Origin: Tigriopus japonicus
Lineage: Eukaryota > Arthropoda > Copepoda > Harpacticoida > Harpacticidae
Direction of reading: 5' to 3'
Length of the DNA: 64,000 nt
Assembly: GCA_010645155.1 (NCBI GenBank)
Contig: JAAGOF010000055.1
Span: forward strand, 1,525,053-1,589,052
In this document: positions 32,648 through 45,128 of the stretch, piece after piece
How positions within the stretch are numbered: the first letter of the stretch is position 1
Layout: each line of letters begins with the position of its first letter
Made by a program: the position numbers and the translations under genes
Notes under the pieces: model-generated
Databases searched by the model: none
What the model was told of the DNA's origin: nothing
What the model saw: the letters and a program-made list of their open reading frames with translations, nothing else

Positions 32648-35600
32648 TTATGACATGGGAGCATCCGGTTTTTTCTTGGCGTCCACAACCGCACACGAAC
32701 TATTGGTGCGCACACTTTTCGAGATGGTGTTCACAGAGGGGCTGGAATAGTTGTTGTTCCCAAATTGAAATGGAAAGTAGTCCGTACGGGAAGGGGATGT
32801 TCCAGTCGTGCCAGACGCATCGAGTTGCAAATTTCCCAAGCTGGTAGTTATCAATTTCGATCCCGAGCTATCTCCGGCTCCCTCAGTGCGTCTCTTGGAG
32901 TCCACCAAATGAATTCCATCAGTAGAATGAGCCGAACTTGAGATGGTGTTGACGGTGTGGCAATCGCTGAAATGTCCGTATTCCGAAGGGATATATAAGG
33001 ACTGGGATTTGGGTTCTCGCCGAGGGGAACTCGAGGGCACGTTAATATTCTTCGTGGGACTGGAATAGACTTGAGCTTTGAGCTCCTCAAAGGAATCGGG
33101 CACCTTCTTCACGCCAAACTTGAGCGAATCCCAATAGGGCGCATGGGTCCGCATCACATTGCGAACACTCTCCACGGCCGAGATTTTCGGCTTCTTGAGG
33201 ATGGACACGGGCGGCAATGGGTCACCCAAAAGAGCCTTGGTGCACATGGTCATGCTCAAGGCGATGGAATTGAGATTATATCCGCCTTCCAGGGCCACAA
33301 TGACCCTGCCTTGGGCCAATCTTTGGAGATGATGCACAAAGTGTCCGTACATTTCGGGCGTGACGCAACATTTCCCGAGGGGATCGCCTTGAGCAGCGTC
33401 GAAACCGGCCGAGATCAACACCAAGTCCGGATTGAATTCGTATCCCACGGGTAGGATGATGTTAAAGAGGGCGAGGCTGTATTCGGGATCACCCATACCC
33501 GCCCCATTCCACGGGATGTTGATGTTGAAACCCTCACCATGTTTCTCGCCGCAAAAATCGTAGTTGGCGTCCATGCGACTCGGGAAAAAAGTGCCGTTGT
33601 CGAAACGATGGAGCGAGATGTACAACACATTGGGATTGTCGTAGAACATATTCTGAATTCCGTTGCCGTGATGAACATCCCAATCCAGGATAAGCACTTT
33701 CTTGGCTTGCTGATACTCGATGGCGTATTTGGCAGCGATGGCCACGTTATTGAACAAACAGAACCCGCAAGGCTCGTCACTTTCGGCGTGATGTCCAGGC
33801 GGTCTAATGATGGCCACCCCTTTCTTGGCCCGCCCATCCATCACGGCGTCCACCACGTTGAGCAGATTCCCGCAAGACAAGAGAGCGCAATCGAACGTGT
33901 CCGGATTCATGTAGATCGAGTCGAACGAGCCCGCCAAGCTCTCCAATTCGTTTTGCGTCTTGTCGGGGATTTGAGACATGGCCTCGTAATGAGCCGCATC
34001 GTGACACAAGTAGATCTCTTCAGCCGTGGCTCGTCGAGAGGGCAAATGCGTGAGATTGCTGCGGTCTAGCAGACCGTATTTGTCGTGGGATTTGTAGATG
34101 TTCAACACGCGACCAGGTCGCTCGGGATGATTGGGTTCTTCCAAATTGGAATGACGGGTCATCAGCTCATCAAAGGCTAATGCCACGCGTTTGACGTCCA
34201 TTCCAGCATTGGACTCCTCATTGGGATACGTCTTCCGGATCTCGGCCAATTGAGCCAAGAGCTCGGCGTGTTTTTCTGGAGTGTGTTTGGCATAGGTTTC
34301 TTCGGGCTCAGTTTTGGCCATGTTTAGCGCTCGAGCCTCCAGGTACGAGTCACCACGGTATAAAATGAGCGGTTCGTGGCAATCCAAACTCGTGCTGGGA
34401 TCGTAATCCGAGATGTTGTACTCTTCTTGGACCGGGAACATGGTCCAGTGATCGCGATGCGCCGAGATCACATTCAAAATGGTCTCAAACACGGATCCGT
34501 TCAAGGAGTTCATGGAGCCTAATCGCACTGGATCATCTCCGAGAAGCGCTTTGAGGGCGAAAGCCGCACCATCGGCCAAGGACTCGAGAAAATAGCCGCC
34601 TTCCAATAACACGGCCACATTGCCATAGGCTAAACTCATGAGCGATTGGACCATGTGACCAAATACGGGCGGAGTGAGACACATTTCACCTTCGGGACAG
34701 CCCAAAGCCGCATCAAATCCGGCCGAAACCAACACTAACGAGGGTTCAAACTCGTAAGCTAATGGCAGGATTATTTGGTGGAAAATGTTTAAGTAATCCC
34801 AGTCTTGCAAATGCTTCTCGTTGAGGGGAATGTTGACATTGAAACCTTGGCCAGCTCGTTGACCGATGAAATCAAATTGGGACTCGCGGAGATGGGGACA
34901 GAACTCGCCGGATTCGTAGCGATGGATGGAAATAAAAAGCACACGAGGGTCTTCGTAAAAGAGTTGTTGGGTGCCTTGACCTGTCGAGGATAGAATTAAG
35001 ATATTCAATCAGAGGGCAACGGTTGGAAATGACTCAAAGAAGAAAAGACGTTTTTGATTTTCACATTATCGATGGCGACTGTCAGAAACGCTTAACGATG
35101 AATGATCGAAGCTATGAGAAAAGGTCAAGATTTTTAGGCTCAGATTTTTATGTGTCAGAGAAATAGCCATTTTGGCTCTTTTTCTCTTCGGTAACATTTT
35201 TGATCTGAAATATTCGCCTTTTCTGAATCTTTTCGAGTGGCTTTGTAAGTCGGTTTTAAATGTCAAAAGTACTTTTACAAAGTTCCACACGTTTAAAACG
35301 CGAACGAATTTCATTAACATTGGAGACCAATCCAACATGGCTATTTAGTCAGGAATGGGTCGATCCTATCTTGACCTCACAAAATGTCTAAATTCTCACC
35401 ATGATGAACGTCAAAGTCCACGATGAGGATTTTCTTGTGCGGATCCCGATGAAGCGCGTCTTGAGCGGCGATGGCCACGGTATTTAACAGACAGAACCCA
35501 TTGGCCTCGGCCTTCATGGCGTGATGACCGGGCGGTCGAACCAAGGCCATGCCGTTCTGAAGTCGGCCTTGACTAATGGCCTGGACCAAATCGATAAACC

Positions 35601-36102
35601 CGCCAGCCGCCAAACGAGCCGCCCGAATCGAGTGCTCATTCATGTAAATGGTCTGAATCTGTCGCTGACAGGCCTGTCGAATGACCTCAATGGGCTCTTG
35701 ACCCAAGGCCCGCAATCGGGCCCAATGTTGGGCATCATGAACCCGCTCAATCTCATCATCGGTGGCTTCCCTGGCCTCGGTGAGGACGCATCGATCCCAC
35801 AGACCCCATTCTCGGATGCGATCCTCGACCACGGCCAATCTCTCGGGACTCTCAATGTGCTCGCCGTCCCAAGGGTTGCGATGGAGGCGCATATCGGCGT
35901 GCACCAGGAGGCCCGTGTTGCCCTGAACCACGCCCTTGGCTTCCAGGGCCTTCTCAAAGGGGTCGCGGACCACTTCGGACGAAGAACCGGCCCCGCTCGA
36001 GCCCGATCCGGCCTTGAGAGCCGCCTTTTTGGCCGCCTTCAAGGCTTGGAGCCGGGAAGGACTGCCTTGGGCGGGTTTCTTGGGTGAAGACGACGACGAC
36101 AT
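32648..36102 (-). CDS. HDAC6: Histone deacetylase 6, two tandem deacetylase domains, no zinc-finger UBP
   Basis: Two exons, 36102-35400 and 34980-32648, join within the HHG motif (DFDVHHG|QGTQ) and give 1011 aa. HDAC6 is a cytoplasmic zinc-dependent deacetylase of tubulin and other proteins. After a short Lys/Ser/Ala-rich N-terminus, domain 1 covers about residues 65-420, with RPPGHHA, NGFCLLN, DFDVHHG and LLEGGYFLESLADG. Domain 2 covers about residues 480-840, with RPPGHHAESDEPCGFCLFN, DWDVHHGNG and LEGGYNLNS. Zinc ligands and the catalytic tyrosine are visible in both. The Ser-rich tail ends at a stop at 32648-32650. The C-terminal ubiquitin-binding zinc finger found in the longer animal HDAC6 forms is absent, and no frame encoding it fits in the roughly 390 bp before NDUFAF3. 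The start was taken at MSSSSSPKK, because the longer frame upstream lacks an ATG. Confidence 0.93.
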
Positions 36103-37260
36103 GATGGATTCGGGGCGGTGGAAGGGAGGATGAGGGGCGTGGCGGAGCGCAACACCCGTCCACGAACCGATGAACTCTCTCTTTCTTCTCCTGGATGAAG
36201 GTGGCGTTTTCACTTTTCACTGGCTACCTTACGTACGTACTGAAAAATGTAGGTAGAAACGGTATGTAATGCCAGAGCGTAGAGTAGGAAAGTCAGAGGG
36301 TTCAGGCGTGTCATTTAGACGAGTTGGATGTAAAGAAAATACTAACGATTGTTATTTAATGGGTATCAGCTAATGAATGGAAGTAAAAAAGTTTGCGTTC
36401 TTACTCTATTTTTGATGATAACACCAACTGAAGGTAAGTTTAAGACACATGGTTAAGTAGCATAACCTTCTGGGGTTTGCTGATTTATGCCAACTTGACC
36501 AAAGCACGCAATACGTCAAAGACATCATTTGTTTGAGAGATTGAAAATGAAGTGCATGGTAGAGGAGCTCAAAATTCGATGGACGATGGTATGTCGTAAT
36601 CTTGGATGATAAAGTACGAAATAGCCCTTCCTTTGATTCATTTCATAAGCCTATTTAAAAAATCATGACCTCCATTATTCCTGGAGTCGAGCTTTGTTGA
36701 CAAATAGAGATGGATCATTCGGCTTTAGACTAATGCGCGTAAATTACATAAAATGATGATCAGACTTAATCGTTCTTGAAATTTACAACCATTCCAACCA
36801 CTTCTTTCATCAGGTTCATGGGCATATTTGGTACTTTTAACTTTGCCTATCCCTAACGTTTCCGCCATGTTCAACATCAGCTGTTTCAGCCACTCGCCTT
36901 CTCCTTGTCAGGCCTGCCAAATCAAAACTTTCACGGACAATTATGTCCCTTGTTTACTTCCATTCACTCATCCTTCATGATCTAATTCTAATCTAATCCG
37001 AATATGCTAACAATGAACCATTCCTAGATTAATAACGTTTTTAAGAGCGGCGCTTCTCCTAAGGTCATAGTAGTGATTGTAGTTTCCATTTTTCACCCCA
37101 AATTCAACGCTAACTCAAGCGATTGCTTCTCTCTGACCTGAACACTCATCCAAATCTCAGCAAGTCTGATTCGAGATTCGATTCATCTTGTCGTTTCGAT
37201 CGCCAGAACGAGTCGTGTTGTTTCGTTGAAGCTTCTTCGAGGTCGATCGTCTGGTTAAAC
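36103..37260. other. Divergent intergenic region between HDAC6 and COX4
   Basis: About 1.16 kb separating two divergently transcribed genes, so it should hold both promoters and 5' UTRs. I see no coding exon. No unambiguous TATA box or known element stands out. Confidence 0.5.
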
Positions 37261-38412
37261 ATGGCTTCAAAAATGGTGTTGAGCCAGAGTTATCGCGTTT
37301 GGGGGCGGGCCTTGGTGGTTCAGAGGCGGAGCATGGGCACGGGTCCCCTGGGCTATTTCCCCACCCGTTTGGACATTGGCAAACGTGAAGTGGTGGGCTA
37401 CGGACTCACGGGCGAGGAATGCTACGTTGAGGACATTCACGCCCCTTTTCCGGCCATTCGATTCAAGGAAGACACGGCCGAAATCGCTGTAAGAGCTACA
37501 ACTAACGCCGACAGTTGGGATTGCAAACGTAGAATGCTACTAGGCTAGGTTTTGGGACGTTTTGAGAGTGTTGGACCCGATCCTGAACAAATTGGGCTCT
37601 TTTTTCAATCCTAAGCGGCTGTCAGGATATTTGATCGACTGAACTTGCTCTTCTAATGATTTATCGTGTCTGTCATGCTTTGAAATTACCCGTTCAGGAA
37701 TAGAAAGGTGGATTGTTAGATGTGAGGAAGGTCATGTCTCCTTTTTAAAAAATCTATATGTGATTAGTTGATATCTAGAAAAATCAATGTTAATGGAAAT
37801 GCGCTCTTCCCGTCAAGATGAAATTGCCAATCTTATTAGTTAAGAAGAGATAGTCTTGTTTTATTGGCATTGGTGCCGCCAATTGGCGATTTAAGGCGAC
37901 AAATTTCATTTTTTGTTAAAGATTAGATCTCTCCTTTAAAAGGAACGGATCCTCTTCTTTCGAGAACCCAATAGTTCATTCAAAATTAAAAATGGCCGTT
38001 TTTATTTCTTCCATAGATGCTCCGTGAGAAGGAGAAGGGAGATTGGAAGAAGTTGACTTTGCCCGAGAGGAAAGAGTTGTACCGAGCTTCGTTCGCGCAA
38101 ACCTTTACCGAGATGGAAGCTCCCACCGGCGAATGGAAATCCGTGGTGGGCGTCGGCCTCATTCTCAGCTCTTTGGGTATCTGGTTTTATTTGTGGATGA
38201 AGAAATACGGTAAGCAAAATAGCATGACTGACCATGTTGAAATCAATGTTGATAGGTTGCTTTCTTTTTTAGTGTACGATCCTCTGCCTGAAACCATTAC
38301 CGACGAAGAATTGGTCAAGGAGCAGATCAGGTTCATGATTGAGGCTCGTGTTAATCCAGTGCAAGGTTTGGCCTCGAATTACGATTACGAGAAGGGACAA
38401 TGGAAGAAATAG
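37261..38412 (+). CDS. COX4: Cytochrome c oxidase subunit 4
   Basis: Three exons, 37261-37488, 38017-38209 and 38273-38412, join to 186 aa. This is the nuclear-encoded subunit IV of respiratory complex IV in the inner mitochondrial membrane, involved in assembly and regulation. The N-terminus MASKMVLSQSYRVWGRALVV with following Arg/Ser residues looks like a transit peptide. The matrix part includes LREKEKGDWKKLTLPERKEL. The single membrane span is about VVGVGLILSSLGIWFYLWM. The intermembrane tail ends VNPVQGLASNYDYEKGQWKK, nearly the family signature. In-frame ATG 37261 was chosen because it opens the presequence; an upstream open frame with no ATG nearby was ignored. The ~530-bp first intron and the 63-bp second intron have normal borders. 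Confidence 0.94.
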
Positions 38413-40778
38413 AGCCGGTCATCTTTATCCGATGGTCTCTCTCTCTTATGTTCCTCATGTTCTTTTCCCTTTTGATTTCCCCGTCCCCTTTTTTGTTTGA
38501 TGTACTCTGTCCAGTTTTCATGCGGAACGTGATCCCATGGGTCACGAGGAACAAGTACGAAACCAACCCCGCCTGGATCCTCCTGTCACGGCTTCTCCGA
38601 GTAGTTGTCAAGCATCGTTCGTTGGTTCGTCCTTCGCCATCAAACCTCCTCGCTCTCAAATTGCTGGTCACCAAATAGTATAATGTATTATTTCGATCCA
38701 GAGTTTGGGAAATACACACAGACAATACTTCATGATTCATATGATTTCTAGAATTAAGCAAAATAATACGCGTGTTTCATAAGTCAACATTTTCCGGTCA
38801 CCCTCCGAATTGATCGCTCGATTCGCCGCCCGTTTAGCCTTTTGGGCCTTAATTACCCCGCTCAATCTGGTCACGCACTCACGGTCACCCTTGATCGAAA
38901 TGGTTGGACCGCCATTGGCGAGAATCCTCATCTCACCCAAAATTCCGCACTCCGACGACCAATCGGTGAAGTGTCGTTAAACCCTCGGCTGACTTGGCTG
39001 TGTTCGGCTAGGTTGAACTCGAGGAAAAATGAACAAAATGCCGATTTTTATCATGATCCAGCTCGCCAAGACCGCCACTTCAGCCCTTCGTTTTTCGGCG
39101 GCGGCGGCGGCATTTCCACCACCACCAACAAAATCGGGCCGGCCGACCATGTTTGTAAGTTACGAGAGCGAGATCCGAAAAGAAGAGAGAAATGACAACG
39201 GGTGACTGCTTTTGGCTGGGCTAGAACAGAACGAATATATCACGTCAGATCCATCGCTTTGGCTGTTAGATGTATATTTCTTGAGTTTAGATAAAATATA
39301 TAGCTGATTTCAGAGGCATTTTTGAGTTCAAATGGGCAAAATTCGAGACAACAGATATTTGTATTTCTCTTTGGAAATGACATTCTAGTCACGCTCATTG
39401 ACTGGAGAGAGCGATCAGAAGAGAACCAGGCGAACGAAAGAGGAGAGACGAGAGAGAGAGAAAGAGAGCACAGAAAAAGAAAGAGCGTCTTGCCATTGCT
39501 CCAAACATCAGAAAAAGAACCCCTAATCATGAAAGGTGAGGTGCCATCCATGGCTACATAACTCAGTGAATAATGTCAGAAGTGAACGAGTGCCTCGAAA
39601 TTCATCCTGGATGCGATTCAAAATCACTCGTGAAGATTTCCCTCTTCTCCCTATTATTTGTCTCCATCCAAAACTCGGCCGGGGCAAACGGGCGGGCAGG
39701 CTCAATTCACCCCGACCTCGCTCTGCCCAGCCGGCCCTAACTGCCGACCACGACTAGGAGACTAGGACCGCTAAGCTGTTGGTTTAGTCTTAGAAACAAC
39801 CCCGAAATCCAACTCAAATCCCACTATTTGAGCTCGATTGGCCCCTTATTTTCCCCTCAGTTTGAACATCTCGCATCGAAAAAACGTCGAGCTCGGATTT
39901 TCCCCGTTATTATACTAGGAAGGTCCGGGATTAGCCGGCAGTTATTGAGATTGTGGCTGCCCGTTCTGAAACAGCTGCCTACCTTCCTCCCCCATTTCGA
40001 TGCTTTTGGCGTAGCTACCAAGTACCTGACTGGACTCGTCCAAGAAGTGCCAGCCACTTGAGGGACAGAAAGAAGGAAGGAAGAAGCTTGGCGCACGCTC
40101 ACGCACGCATGCACGCACTCATTCGCAGCTCTTTGCCTGGATTGAGTGAATGGAAGAGCGTTGGCTCCGGCATGGTCTGCTCTGAAGTCAAGTCAGGCTG
40201 AGAGGAGAGAAAAAGAGGAACAAGCCAGACAGACCTCAATGCTGGTAGGAGAAGTAGTAGTTGGTTCATATGCCGTACTCTATCGTGGTGGATGCCTGCT
40301 TTTGGATGGTTGATCGTTGGTTGAGGGAGAGACGCACTCACGGATAGGCATAGCTGGCTGGCTGATTGGGTTTTTCTGGGTATGAGACGAGGAATTACGG
40401 AGAGATAGAGAGAGAAAAGAACTCTAAGAGAGACTAGGACCAGTATGCATTTCAAAATACAAGTCCAAGTGGCCTTTTGATCGTGTTCTCGGGAGGCTTG
40501 ACAAGTGGTAGGTGAATGGATGAAGGATGGGTCGTGGTTTGTGTCGATTCATCTCGAATATCCCGCGAGCGACGTCGTTTTGTGGATTCTGAGGATGACG
40601 TCGAGGGTAATTGCCGACGCTTGTGTGGCCTGTTTTCCAATCATAAGCGTATGGCTTTTCCCCTTGATGTTGTTCGCGAACACTTCTTCGGTCGTGATGT
40701 GGACTTTTTTGTGCGCGGATTGATGTCATCTGTATTGTCTAGTTGTTGAAACTCATCGAATGGTTGTTTCCGTTTCAG
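38413..40778. other. COX4 3' UTR, then promoter-like region of the kismet gene
   Basis: The first few hundred bases should be COX4 3' UTR, although no canonical AATAAA was found. The middle part has a GC-rich patch with a (GGC)n run near 39097-39114 and a donor-like GTAAGT at about 39159, a possible 5' UTR exon of the kismet gene. (GA)-rich and other simple sequence follows near 39440-39490 and 40380-40430. No coding frame resembles a known protein. Confidence 0.45.
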
Positions 40779-41006
40779 GCTCCCGTTGATCGCTCCCAAG
40801 AACTTGGGGACCCACGCCAAGAATGAAGAGGGTCTGCATCAGACCTGAGCCTTCAATCCAATTGACACTCGCGACGATCGGGTCGTCGTCGTCGTCGTCC
40901 TCCATCTCCTCCTACTCGTGGTTGCCGTCAATCTCGTCGTATTTGTTCTTCGTATTGTAACACGTGATAGGTTCATCGTCCTCGTGTCCGCAGTGACTCT
41001 CGCGGC
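40779..41006 (+). other. Probable 5' UTR part of the first visible kismet exon
   Basis: A CCGTTTCAG acceptor ends at 40778. The start codon ATG 41007 follows 228 bases later. The segment between contains GTCGTCGTC repeats. The acceptor implies at least one non-coding exon further upstream. Confidence 0.5.
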
Positions 41007-44000
41007 ATGGAGAACTTCACGGATATCTTCAGTGAAGAGTTCTCGGGCCTCGAAGGCCTGGGCGACTTGGGAAGCGGTTTCGGTGGGGGTCAGAATGATA
41101 ATTCCATGGGCCAGCAATCTCAGTCGGGTGGAAGTGCGGGTGGGATGCCCGATCATTCCAGTGGGGCGGGGCCGGGCTCTCAAATGATGAGTGGGGGCTA
41201 CGGTCAGCCCAGCTATGGTGTGGGTGGACCGCAGAAGATGCCGTCATACGACTACGGCCAGTATCGGGGTGGTGTACCCCCCGGAGCCGGACCCGGAGGG
41301 CCTCAGGGCTATCCCGGGTATCCAGGCTCGCACCCGGGATATCCTGGGCCTGATCCGCGAATGAGCATGGCTGCCGCCGCCCAGCGGATGTCCTCCGTGC
41401 CTTACAGTAGCGCGCCGAACATGATGGGCCAGGGGAGTTCGTCCTCGATGATGAGTAGCGGTCAGTTTCCTCATTACCCCAATTCAAGTTCCGGAGGACC
41501 AAGCCAGCAACAAATGTTCAGCAGTCGTCAGATGCCTCAAAACATGAACTGGGGTCAGGGCTACCCACCCGGGCACATGGCCAATCGGTTTCCCAGTAAT
41601 CCCATGGGCAATCCCAACTACCGCCATCCAGTATACCCGAATGATCCCGGTCATAGGATGCCCTACCCACGGGGAAGTTCGGCTCAATCTCAAGGTTCGG
41701 GCATGTCTCACGGCTACCCGGGTCAAATGAATCCACCCAGCTCTCAGCAACAAATGTACCCTAATAGCTCGCCCATGGGACCCGGTTACCCAGGAGTCTC
41801 TCAAGGAAATCCAACGCCCACATCCCAACAGTCCACCACCACAACTAGTTCAGCTTATGGTGCGTCTCAATTTGGCATGAGCAGTGGTGGAGGGCCTGTT
41901 CCCAACTCTCAGTCATTCCCACCTGGAGGACAGGTGCCTGATTTTCCTCGACAACCTCATCCCAAGGCTTCATCCGGGCCAAATCCCAGGATGATGAACC
42001 CCAATATGCAGTCCAGACACCCTCCCCCTTTGCCGCTTCAGCCCAGCAATGGGCCCAATGGGCCCACTGGAGTCGGCATGGGACCCATACCCCAACATCC
42101 CCACAATCAAGCACAAAACTCCATGTACCCTTACCCTCACCCTCAGGGTAGTTCACTCGGAGGCCCACCCATTCCATCGCCCGTTGCTTCCACTGCCCGA
42201 ATGTCCCCTAAGCCAAGGAGTCCGGCTACCTCCACGTCATCATCTTCTCCTGCCACACCTGGACATTCTAATGTGGCACCACAGCCCGGTCAACCAGGTG
42301 GTGGTGTAGGCAAGCAACCCAATAGCCTCCAACAACTGGAACAGATGGTGATGCCCGGAGCGCCTGGTGGTCCTAAAGACTCGCCTGGGTCAAGTATGTC
42401 AGGGGGACAAGTGCCCAGTCCAGTGGGAATGAAGGCCCCTCAATCGCCTTCAATGAGGGGTCCTCCAACCCCAGCGTCACCGCAGCAGTGGCAACAACAA
42501 CAGCAGCAGGCTCAGCAGCAATCCAAAAGCTCGAAAGGATCACTTCCCCCAGGTGCAAATCCCAACATGGGACAGATGCCTTCTCATATGGGAGGTGTTC
42601 CCATGGGGCCTGGTATGCCGCAGGGCCTTCCTCCTGGTGCCATGCCTATGGGCTCGCATGGAAGCATGCACCTACAACAACGAATGATGATGGATCCTCA
42701 TATGCAGGGTCATGGAAGCCAACTACATCCTAGTATGTATCCGCATTTTGGGCCCACCAATCCCCGTATGAGAATGCCTAGTAGTATGATGGGCCATTCC
42801 AATATGCCCCCGGGCTCGTCCATGGGTGCTCCCAGTTCACATCCCATGATGCCCTCCCATCCCAATCAGCCGAACTTTGGGAGTATGAGTTCGATGGTCA
42901 ACGATAAACCTTACCCAGGAAGCCTACCGCAACAACCTGGTCCCCCTCACCAGCAACAACAACAACAACAACAGCAGCAACAACAGCAGCAACACCACCA
43001 TCAACAACAGCAGCAGCAACAACAACAGCCAATTTCTTCCCCATCCTCCATACCCACAAACCAATCTGAACCTCCTGTGAAGGGTATGACCCCTATGAAT
43101 GGGCAACCTCCGTCATCCTCAGCATCATCGTTATCGTCACCCTCTCCCCATCAACATCATGTGCAGCACCAGCCTCCTCCCATGTCTATGATAGCTTCTT
43201 CAACTAGCAGCCAAAGCTCTGTGTTATCCTCTACTCCAATGCCTTCAGCCCCGTCAATGATAACTTCCACTCAATCTCACCATCCATCTCACCCGATCAC
43301 AAGTACGGGCATCAACTCGACAAATCATGGGGACATGAATTTACCGCATTCATCCACCGGACTGCTGAGCGCAAGTGACAGTCAAATTGGTTCAGTGACT
43401 AGTGTCAGTGAGACCTTGAACAACACTGCTTCATCCAAGAGTGACAGTGATAGTGGCAACATCAACAAGATGGAGCAGGATCCGCAATCCAGCTCGAGGG
43501 ACAGCGACAAGCTTCCTTCGGGTCAAGAGGATTTGCTCGGTGTTAGTGGTGTGGGCGGAAATAGTAGTAGTGACGGTGCTAGTGATAAGCAACAGAGTGA
43601 CCGTGAAACCTCAGTAGTGACGCCAAAGCTTGATGAAGCCGATTACAAGTCTGAAGGGAATGATCTCCTTGATTCACTTTCTTCTGGTGTTGGAAAGTCG
43701 AGTGACTATGCGGAACCCAATGAGCCTTCAACAACCACTCAAGGTTCGGACGGGAGGCCCGAGGAGCCCACCTCTACCACTAGCCCGTATCCTCATCATC
43801 CAGCCAATGACCATAACAACAAACCTGACAGTAGCAGCAGCAGTAGTAGTATTATCAATAACAGTGAGGAGAGCCTGACAGTTCCTCCCTTGTCAGACCT
43901 GGATCAAGCCGTCAATGCCGATCCACTGAAGGAGTCCACAGCCATCAAACCCACACTACCGCCACCAGTATTGGGAGCAAGTGATAGTGAAGAAGGAGGA

Positions 44001-45128
44001 GGAGGAGCAGCGAGAGACGATCCAACCCCCTCGGAGGAGAGCTCGTCACAGAAAGAGACCATCCTTGCTAGTGGTGTTACCCCTGATCCTGCTCAAAAGT
44101 CGAGTGAGGATGGTGAAGATTCATCGAAAGACAAATCCTCGTCGGAAGAAAAGCCCACCTCAAATGAGGAGGACCACTCTGAACTTCCAGCACCAACAAC
44201 CCAAGTACCTGTTTCAGCCAGTCTTTCGAGTAGTGGCGAGATCCCTCCAAGCTCATCGTCAATATCATCATCTCCAGTCACGTCCCAGGCTTTGGCGCCA
44301 AGTGAAACTCAGCCCAGGCCCAGTAGTACTGCCAGTGCTCAGAGTACAGCCTCTTCGGCAGGTCGAACCACGCCTGCTTCTCGAGGGCCTGAGCCTCATG
44401 GGCCTGAGTCTCACGAGTCCCAAAGTGGTAGCGGTGTTGGAACTCCAAACTGTACTCCAGTGGATCCCTCGGTTCCCAATCATCCAGGGGATGCTCAGAC
44501 CAATAGCAGTGGTGGTGATTCTCATACTCCTTCAATTGGACCACCATACCCTCCTCATTCTCAGTCTTCGGGCATGACCGGTCCTCCTGGTCCGCCTCCT
44601 CATGGAATGCCTCCATCTTCAATGGCTCCAGGTATGCCACCAATGTCTAATGCTCCAAGAATGCCGCCACATTCGGCACCCCCTGGAATGTCGATGGCCG
44701 GCCCAGATGGACATCCAAGCAGGCACGGAATGCCTCCAGGCTACCCGGGACCTCCAGGAATGATGCCTCATCCTGGAATGGGTCCTCGAGGCATGATGCC
44801 CGGTCATCCACATGGGCCACCAGGCCCTATGCATATGAGGCCTATGGGACCTGACGGCAACAGAATGCCCATGCCACCGCCACATCCCGGACACCCTGGA
44901 ATGCCACTGGGTCCCGGTGATCATCATGCTGGTGGCATGGGGCCTGGAATGCCACCCATGGGTCCAAACGGCCCTCATCCCGGTCAAATGGGACCCGGGC
45001 ATCCACACGGACCGCCTGGTATGATTCCGCCTCATGCTTATCACCAGATGCAAATGGAAATGCAACATCTCCATCAACAACTGGGGCATCTTCACAATCA
45101 ACCGACAAACCCCCAAATTCAACAACAG
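41007..45128 (+). CDS. kis: kismet exon 1: low-complexity N-terminal region with poly-Q/H tract
   Basis: 1374 codons, phase 0 at the donor CAG|GTATGC. It starts [19 protein letters not shown]. The composition is dominated by G, P, M, Q, S and H. A glutamine tract interrupted by three histidines lies at about 42950-43030, encoded by mixed CAA and CAG. The last third is a PPGMPP/HPGMGP-rich segment. No folded domain is visible. The family is known to have long disordered N-termini. The frame is continuous for 4.1 kb with no internal stop, so I am sure it is coding. Confidence 0.9.

Noticed and set aside
36103..36213. N-terminal extension of HDAC6 upstream of MSSSSSPKK
   Set aside because: The extended frame has no ATG, only a GTG at its edge, which is not expected as a start in an animal gene.
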